Position numbers and translations under genes: made by a program. From Paenibacillus sp. Soil766 (GTDB lineage Bacteria > Bacillota > Bacilli > Paenibacillales > NBRC-103111): a stretch of 64,000 nt of DNA. Below are positions 59,719 through 64,000 of this stretch, one piece after another. Positions within the stretch are counted from its first letter, which is position 1; every line of letters begins with the position of its first letter. Location of the stretch: contig NZ_LMSJ01000002.1 in NCBI RefSeq assembly GCF_001428105.1, forward strand, positions 65,163 through 129,162. The letters are read 5' to 3'. A model generated the notes under the pieces. The model was not told the DNA's origin and did no database searches. It saw only the letters and a program-made list of their open reading frames with translations.

Positions 59719-60903
59719 TTGAACAAACGATGGAGCATGAGAGCGGCCTTAACGGCTGTCGGGATAGGATTAATTATAGTGGCTACCTGGGGAGTGATGA
59801 GCATGGGGAACGAGCACAACGCAACATCGGATGCTCAAGTAAGTGCGCCTAAGACGGAAACATGGGCGAATAGAGCCGATCTAGCACAAGAGGGCTTGAT
59901 GAAGCAGTATTGGAACAGCAAGCTGAACTTATTTGATAATTTATCGCCTTGTAACGACTTGTGTAATGAGAAGTTTCATTATTGGTGGCAGGCCCATGGT
60001 GTAGATACGTTGGTGGATGCATATGTAAGAACGGGAGATAGGGAAGTGAAAAATCACCTGGCGAATATGTATCAAGGCATGTTGGAACGCAATGGCGGTG
60101 CTTGGCCTAATGATTTCTATGATGATATGGAATGGTTGGCGATTGCGTGGCTCCGAGCCTATGAGGCAACGGGTGAAGACAAGTATAAACAAACGGCACT
60201 GCTCCTTTGGGAAGATATCAAGACAGGGTGGAACGAGGAGCAGGGCGGAGGCATTGCATGGCGTAAGCCGCAGCTTGATTATAAGAATACGCCGGCGAAT
60301 GCCCCAGCAGTTATCCTAGCGGCGAAATTGTACCAAAAGTTCGGCGATGCGGAAGACCTGGTCTGGGCGAAGAAGATATATGATTGGCAGAAGGCGAACC
60401 TTGTGGATCCTGAGTCAGGCTTCGTCTGGGATGGGAAGAACCGTGAGGGTGACGGTAAGATCGATAAGAGCTGGGAGTTCTCTTACTGCCAAGGGGTCTA
60501 CATAGGAGCGGGCGTTGAGCTATACCGATCAACGGGCGATCGAAGCTATTTGGCTGACGCTGAGCGGACGGCTCATGCATCCAAAGCAAGGCTGACCAGC
60601 CCAATCACGGGTATGCTGCCAAGCGAAAGCAATGGAGATGGCGGCTTGTTCAAAGGCATATTTGTACGCTATTTGGCTGAATTGGTGTTAGCAGACCCGA
60701 GTCAGAAGGAGTCACTAGACCTGCTAGTAACGAACGCGAACAGCCTCTGGTCTTACGGGCGGGATGAGGAGCGTGAGATGTTCAGTAAATCATGGGCAAC
60801 CACGCCAGAACCAGCGGAGGACTTAAGCGTTAATTTAAGCGGTGTCATGCTGTTGGAAAGAATGGCTGTGTTAGAGAAGATGGGCTTGATCATCGAGCAA
60901 TAA
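59719..60903 (+). CDS. Secreted GH76 endo-alpha-1,6-mannanase
   Basis: 394 residues with an N-terminal signal or anchor segment (ALTAVGIGLIIVATWGVMSM). The GH76 barrel shows the catalytic aspartate pair in FYDDMEWLAIAWLRAYEATG, and FHYWWQAHGVDTLVDAY, GGGIAWRKPQLDYKNTPANA and SYCQGVYIGAGVELY follow. It should cut the alpha-1,6-mannan backbone outside the cell. The start is TTG 59719 behind GAAGGTGA, with ATG 59737 as alternative. A cytoplasmic paralogue follows. Confidence 0.92.
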   Translation: MNKRWSMRAALTAVGIGLIIVATWGVMSMGNEHNATSDAQVSAPKTETWANRADLAQEGLMKQYWNSKLNLFDNLSPCNDLCNEKFHYWWQAHGVDTLVDAYVRTGDREVKNHLANMYQGMLERNGGAWPNDFYDDMEWLAIAWLRAYEATGEDKYKQTALLLWEDIKTGWNEEQGGGIAWRKPQLDYKNTPANAPAVILAAKLYQKFGDAEDLVWAKKIYDWQKANLVDPESGFVWDGKNREGDGKIDKSWEFSYCQGVYIGAGVELYRSTGDRSYLADAERTAHASKARLTSPITGMLPSESNGDGGLFKGIFVRYLAELVLADPSQKESLDLLVTNANSLWSYGRDEEREMFSKSWATTPEPAEDLSVNLSGVMLLERMAVLEKMGLIIEQ

Positions 60904-60906
60904 GGA

Positions 60907-60940
60907 GGTAGGGGCAGGAGATTCTGCCTCTACCTTTTTT
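60907..60940 (+). terminator. Intra-operon terminator between the two GH76 genes
   Basis: GGTAGGGGCAG (60907-60917) pairs with CTGCCTCTACC (60924-60934) with one wobble, followed by six T's. Partial termination would lower expression of the second GH76 gene and downstream genes. Confidence 0.8.
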
Positions 60941-60962
60941 AAACGAAGGAGCGGAGGAATAG

Positions 60963-62012
60963 ATGAATGCGGAAGCGTTTGTAGATCATGTTCAAGGAGC
61001 CCTATGGAAGCTATATTGGAATCCAGAGAAAAGTATAATGCATCAGTGGGATGACAGTAGTACAGTCAATCGACCCGATGAAAACTACTATTATTGGTGG
61101 CAGGCTCACGCGGTAGATGTCTGTATCGATGGCTTCGTAAGAACTGGGAAGCAGGAGTATGCGGAGCGCATGGAGCAACTGTTTCACGGGATACGCCAAT
61201 CCAATGGGGGGACGTTTCGTCATCACTACTATGACGATATGGAATGGTTGGCACTAGCTTGGCTGCGAGCCTATGACCTAACGGGGGATCGGAAATATCG
61301 AGAGGCTGTTGCTGATTTGTGGGAGGATATTCAAGGCGGATGGAATGAGCAGATGGGCGGCGGTATTGCGTGGCGGAAGAGTCAATTAGATTACAAAAAC
61401 ACACCAGCTAATGCGCCAGCAGCCATTCTGGGTGCTCGGTTATTTCAACGCTTTGGTGATGCGGCCGACCTGGCCATGGCCCAAAAAATTTACGCGTGGA
61501 ACAAAGCGACGTTAATGGATCCAAATGATGGTTTTGTCTGGGATGGGATTAATCGTCAAGGGGATGGGCAGCTAGATAAGGATTGGCAGTTTACGTATTG
61601 CCAAGGGGTATTCATTGGTGCGGGCTTAGAATTATATACCTGCACCGGCGAGGCAATGTATCAAGCGGATGCGCGTAGAACTGCACATGCTGTAGATACG
61701 CGATTGTGCGATCCAGGATCAGGGATTATGCCGGATGAAGGGATCGACGATACAGGGCTCTTTAAAGGGATTTTAACTCGCTACTTGATGCAAATGGCAA
61801 AGTGCTGCCCTGATTTTGAATTGCCGGCTAGACTGATTACGAATAATGCTTACATGCTGATGAAGCAGGGGATTGACCCCAAAGGACGCGTTGGAACGGA
61901 CTGGCGAATAGCTCCTTCGGAAGGTCCTATTCAGCTAAGCGTTATGCTAAGCGGCGTTATGTTATTGGAGGCGTATGCGGTCCTGCAGTTCAATGGGACA
62001 TATAGGTTATAG
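60963..62012 (+). CDS. Cytoplasmic GH76-family glycoside hydrolase
   Basis: 349 residues, no signal peptide, otherwise a close paralogue of the upstream enzyme: YYYWWQAHAVDVCIDGFVRT, YYDDMEWLALAWLRAYDLTG with both catalytic Asp, GGGIAWRKSQLDYKNTPANA. It should act on imported alpha-1,6-mannooligosaccharides together with the GH125 mannosidase, perhaps as an endo-enzyme on longer chains. It starts at ATG 60963 behind GGAGCGGAGG and follows a partial terminator. Confidence 0.9.
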   Translation: MNAEAFVDHVQGALWKLYWNPEKSIMHQWDDSSTVNRPDENYYYWWQAHAVDVCIDGFVRTGKQEYAERMEQLFHGIRQSNGGTFRHHYYDDMEWLALAWLRAYDLTGDRKYREAVADLWEDIQGGWNEQMGGGIAWRKSQLDYKNTPANAPAAILGARLFQRFGDAADLAMAQKIYAWNKATLMDPNDGFVWDGINRQGDGQLDKDWQFTYCQGVFIGAGLELYTCTGEAMYQADARRTAHAVDTRLCDPGSGIMPDEGIDDTGLFKGILTRYLMQMAKCCPDFELPARLITNNAYMLMKQGIDPKGRVGTDWRIAPSEGPIQLSVMLSGVMLLEAYAVLQFNGTYRL

Positions 62013-62166
62013 GCCAGTTCGAAAGGGAATACGACCTATTTGAACGTGGATCGATTGACTGTTTTATCATTAGAGAAGGTTAGAAATTTGCACTAGTCAA
62101 ATAATGTAAGATGCATTAAGCTTGACTCATTGTTGTGATGTAATGTGATGAGGAGGGCTTTTTAAG

Positions 62167-62967
62167 ATGGAAATCAAATTATTTAAAGCATTGTGGGGCA
62201 TGGAGGGTTCGCTGGAGTCTCAGTTTGAGCGTATTTCAGCAGCGGGATACGAAGGAATTGAAGCGCCAATGCCGGCACTTGCGGAAGAAGAGCTGTTCCG
62301 GAAGCTGCTGGAGAAACATCAATTGGACTACATTGCGATGGTATTTACCCAGGGCCCTGATCATGTAACCTCATTTGCTGAGCAAGTGGTACGTGCTGTA
62401 TCATTTCAACCTATTAGCATTACTTCACATAGCGCCAAGGATTCGATGCCCTTTGAAGAGCAAGTCGAATTCTTTCGTAAAGCGGCTGATATTGAGAATA
62501 AATACGGAATTGCCATCGGCCATGAGACACACCGCGGCAGAGCCTTGTATAATCCTTGGGAGACGGGCAAGCTGCTAGATGCTGTGCCTGGGATCAACCT
62601 AACAGCGGATTACAGCCACTGGTGCTGTGTAACCGAGACCACCTTAGAGAACCAAGAGGAGAATTTGCACAAATCCTTCTCCCGTGTCCAGCATATTCAT
62701 GGCCGAGTAGGCTATGCGCAAGGACCTCAAGTACCAGATCCAAGAGCTCCGGAGTATGCACACGAATTGCGGCGGCATATGAGCTGGTGGGACAGCATCG
62801 TGCAAGCGAAACAAGAGGCAGGCGTAACAGCAATTACGTATACACCAGAGTTCGGCCCTCCGGGTTATCTTCACACCTTGCCATTTACGAACCAGCCTGT
62901 TGCAGATTTATGGGATGTATGCCTTTGGATGGGAAATCATTTCAAAGGACACTATAAGAGTAACTAA
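62167..62967 (+). CDS. Sugar phosphate isomerase/epimerase (xylose-isomerase-like TIM barrel)
   Basis: 266 residues, AP-endonuclease-2-like barrel. Metal-ligand-like residues appear in GHETHRGRALYNPWE (Glu), NLTADYSHW (Asp), QHIHGRVGYAQGPQ (His) and TYTPEFGPPGY (Glu). The ATG follows GAGGAGGGC. It may convert mannose or a related sugar from the mannan operon, for example to fructose, but this is inference. A 150-base gap separates it from the operon, so it may have its own promoter. Confidence 0.8.
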   Translation: MEIKLFKALWGMEGSLESQFERISAAGYEGIEAPMPALAEEELFRKLLEKHQLDYIAMVFTQGPDHVTSFAEQVVRAVSFQPISITSHSAKDSMPFEEQVEFFRKAADIENKYGIAIGHETHRGRALYNPWETGKLLDAVPGINLTADYSHWCCVTETTLENQEENLHKSFSRVQHIHGRVGYAQGPQVPDPRAPEYAHELRRHMSWWDSIVQAKQEAGVTAITYTPEFGPPGYLHTLPFTNQPVADLWDVCLWMGNHFKGHYKSN

Positions 62968-62996
62968 TCCTACTACTCTCAGTTGAAGGTATAATC

Positions 62997-64000
62997 ATGC
63001 TTAATAAACTTCAGAAGATGCCTGCATCAAGACTTATTGTTATCGCTTATCTGATTGGCATCTTTCTTATCGCTATCCTTCTTAAATTACCTATCAGTTT
63101 AAAAGCGGGCGCCACAATCTCCTTTGTGGACGCCCTCTTTACATCTGCAAGTGCTGTCAGTGTAACAGGGCTAACCACGGTTGGTATCAATGATACACTT
63201 AGCAGTTTCGGCATTGGCGTACTTATCGTTGCTTTTCAATTCGGTGGGATCGGCGTCATGACGTTGGGGAGTTTCTATTGGCTATTGTTCGGGCAGGAAA
63301 TCGGATTGCTGCAACGGAAGATGATTATGATTGATCAGAATCGCAATAATTTATCTGGATTGGTTCAGTTAATGAAGCTTGTCTTGGGCTTTACACTGAT
63401 ACTAGAGGCGATTAGTACATTGGCATTTGGCTTGTATTTCTATTGGACAGGTGAATACGGATCGTTTTGGAGTGCATTGTATTTCGGGATGTTTCATACC
63501 ATTTCGGCGTTTACGAATGCTGGATTTGATCTGTTCGGTAACTCTCTGCTTAATTATTCGAGTGATTATTTCGTTCAAGCACTTACGATGTTTTTGATTG
63601 TATTAGGCGGGATTGGGTTCCCAGTTCTGGCGGAGTTGCGAGAATATTGGTGGGGCGGGCATAAGAATTTTCGATTCTCCCTGTTTACCAAGCTGACACT
63701 CGTTACGACATCGGTATTGTTACTGTCCGGGGCAATTGGCTTCTGGTTGACGGAGCGAACACATGCATTGGCAGGGATGAGCTGGCACGGGAAAATACTT
63801 ACTGCACTCTTCACATCCGTCACATCACGCAGTGCTGGACTTACAACAATTGATATGTCTACCATTACTGAGGCAAGCTTGCTGATCGTATCAATTTTAA
63901 TGTTTATTGGGGCAAGCCCATCCAGTATGGGGGGCGGTGTTCGTACAACGACTGTAGCCGTTATTGTACTGTCCCTAATTGCTTATGCGCGCGGGGAGAA
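62997..64000 (+). CDS. Potassium uptake membrane protein, KtrB/TrkH family (3' end outside window)
   Basis: The frame from ATG 62997 stays open to the right edge (at least 334 residues); it is partial, with no stop in view. The four pore loops are visible: SAVSVTGLTTVGI, HTISAFTNAGFDLFG, SRSAGLTTIDM and SSMGGGVRTTTVAV. This is the K+ or Na+ dependent channel-like subunit of Ktr systems. A gating KtrA-type subunit would be expected elsewhere. The ribosome site is GAAGG at 62985. It is not part of the mannan operon. Confidence 0.93.
   Translation, partial: MLNKLQKMPASRLIVIAYLIGIFLIAILLKLPISLKAGATISFVDALFTSASAVSVTGLTTVGINDTLSSFGIGVLIVAFQFGGIGVMTLGSFYWLLFGQEIGLLQRKMIMIDQNRNNLSGLVQLMKLVLGFTLILEAISTLAFGLYFYWTGEYGSFWSALYFGMFHTISAFTNAGFDLFGNSLLNYSSDYFVQALTMFLIVLGGIGFPVLAELREYWWGGHKNFRFSLFTKLTLVTTSVLLLSGAIGFWLTERTHALAGMSWHGKILTALFTSVTSRSAGLTTIDMSTITEASLLIVSILMFIGASPSSMGGGVRTTTVAVIVLSLIAYARGE

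Overview
The window reads as chromosome from a Gram-positive, spore-forming Bacillota, most likely Paenibacillus or a close relative. The signs are several carbohydrate ABC importers of the LplABC/YesMN style, an S-layer-homology protein, FIMAH-tailed secreted polysaccharide enzymes, a GerA-type germination operon, strong AGGAGG ribosome sites with frequent TTG/GTG starts, CcpA-like cre sites and an FMN riboswitch. No rRNA, tRNA, CRISPR array or recognisable transposase was seen.

Layout. 1-10 kb: the end of a secreted golvesin-domain protein, a permease/permease/binding-protein importer, a fossil of a second binding protein, and a 1794-residue secreted multidomain polysaccharide-active protein. 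10-16 kb: a LysR regulator divergent from a ketone-body/3-hydroxybutyrate operon (thiolase, CoA-transferase A and B, 3-hydroxybutyrate dehydrogenase, tannase-family esterase) with a cre site at its promoter. 16-18 kb: a decayed duplication of the next locus, joined to a fossil Ig-FIMAH tail. 18-28 kb: SGNH hydrolase, YesM/YesN two-component pair, ABC importer, enolase-superfamily enzyme, binding protein and FAD oxidoreductase. 28-34.7 kb: an AT-rich accessory stretch with a copied tannase tail, a CBO0543-type membrane protein, a NodB-fold protein, a frameshifted class III cyclase-like gene and two proteins with HEPN-like R-x(4-5)-H motifs.

34.7-38 kb: a minus-strand PadR / pentapeptide protein / ABC-2 exporter operon whose promoter carries a perfect palindrome between -35 and -10, then a gutted MerR-family gene. 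38-42 kb: Nudix hydrolase, Gfo/Idh/MocA oxidoreductase, and an ECF41-type sigma factor with a carboxymuconolactone decarboxylase; the last two share one promoter motif (TGTCACA-N16-TGTC). A GerAA/GerAB chimeric fossil lies between them. 42-47 kb: a giant lamin-tail/FN3/SLH surface protein. 47.5-53.7 kb: an ATP-dependent DNA ligase, an intact gerA-type operon and an FMN-riboswitch-controlled EamA transporter.

53.8-63 kb is a coherent alpha-1,6-mannan utilisation locus: a GntR/LacI-type regulator, GH125 exo-mannosidase, ABC importer, one secreted and one cytoplasmic GH76 enzyme, and a TIM-barrel epimerase. The regulator and the GH125 gene share an identical bipartite upstream motif, and the GH125 promoter has a perfect cre overlapping the expected start site. 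A KtrB/TrkH potassium transporter runs off the right edge.

The most interesting points are the newly visible regulatory motifs (mannan operator, ECF41 promoters, PadR operator), the layered gene fossils around 16-18 and 28 kb, the possible cyclase/HEPN defence cassette at 30-34 kb, and the unassigned catalytic region of the 1794-residue enzyme.
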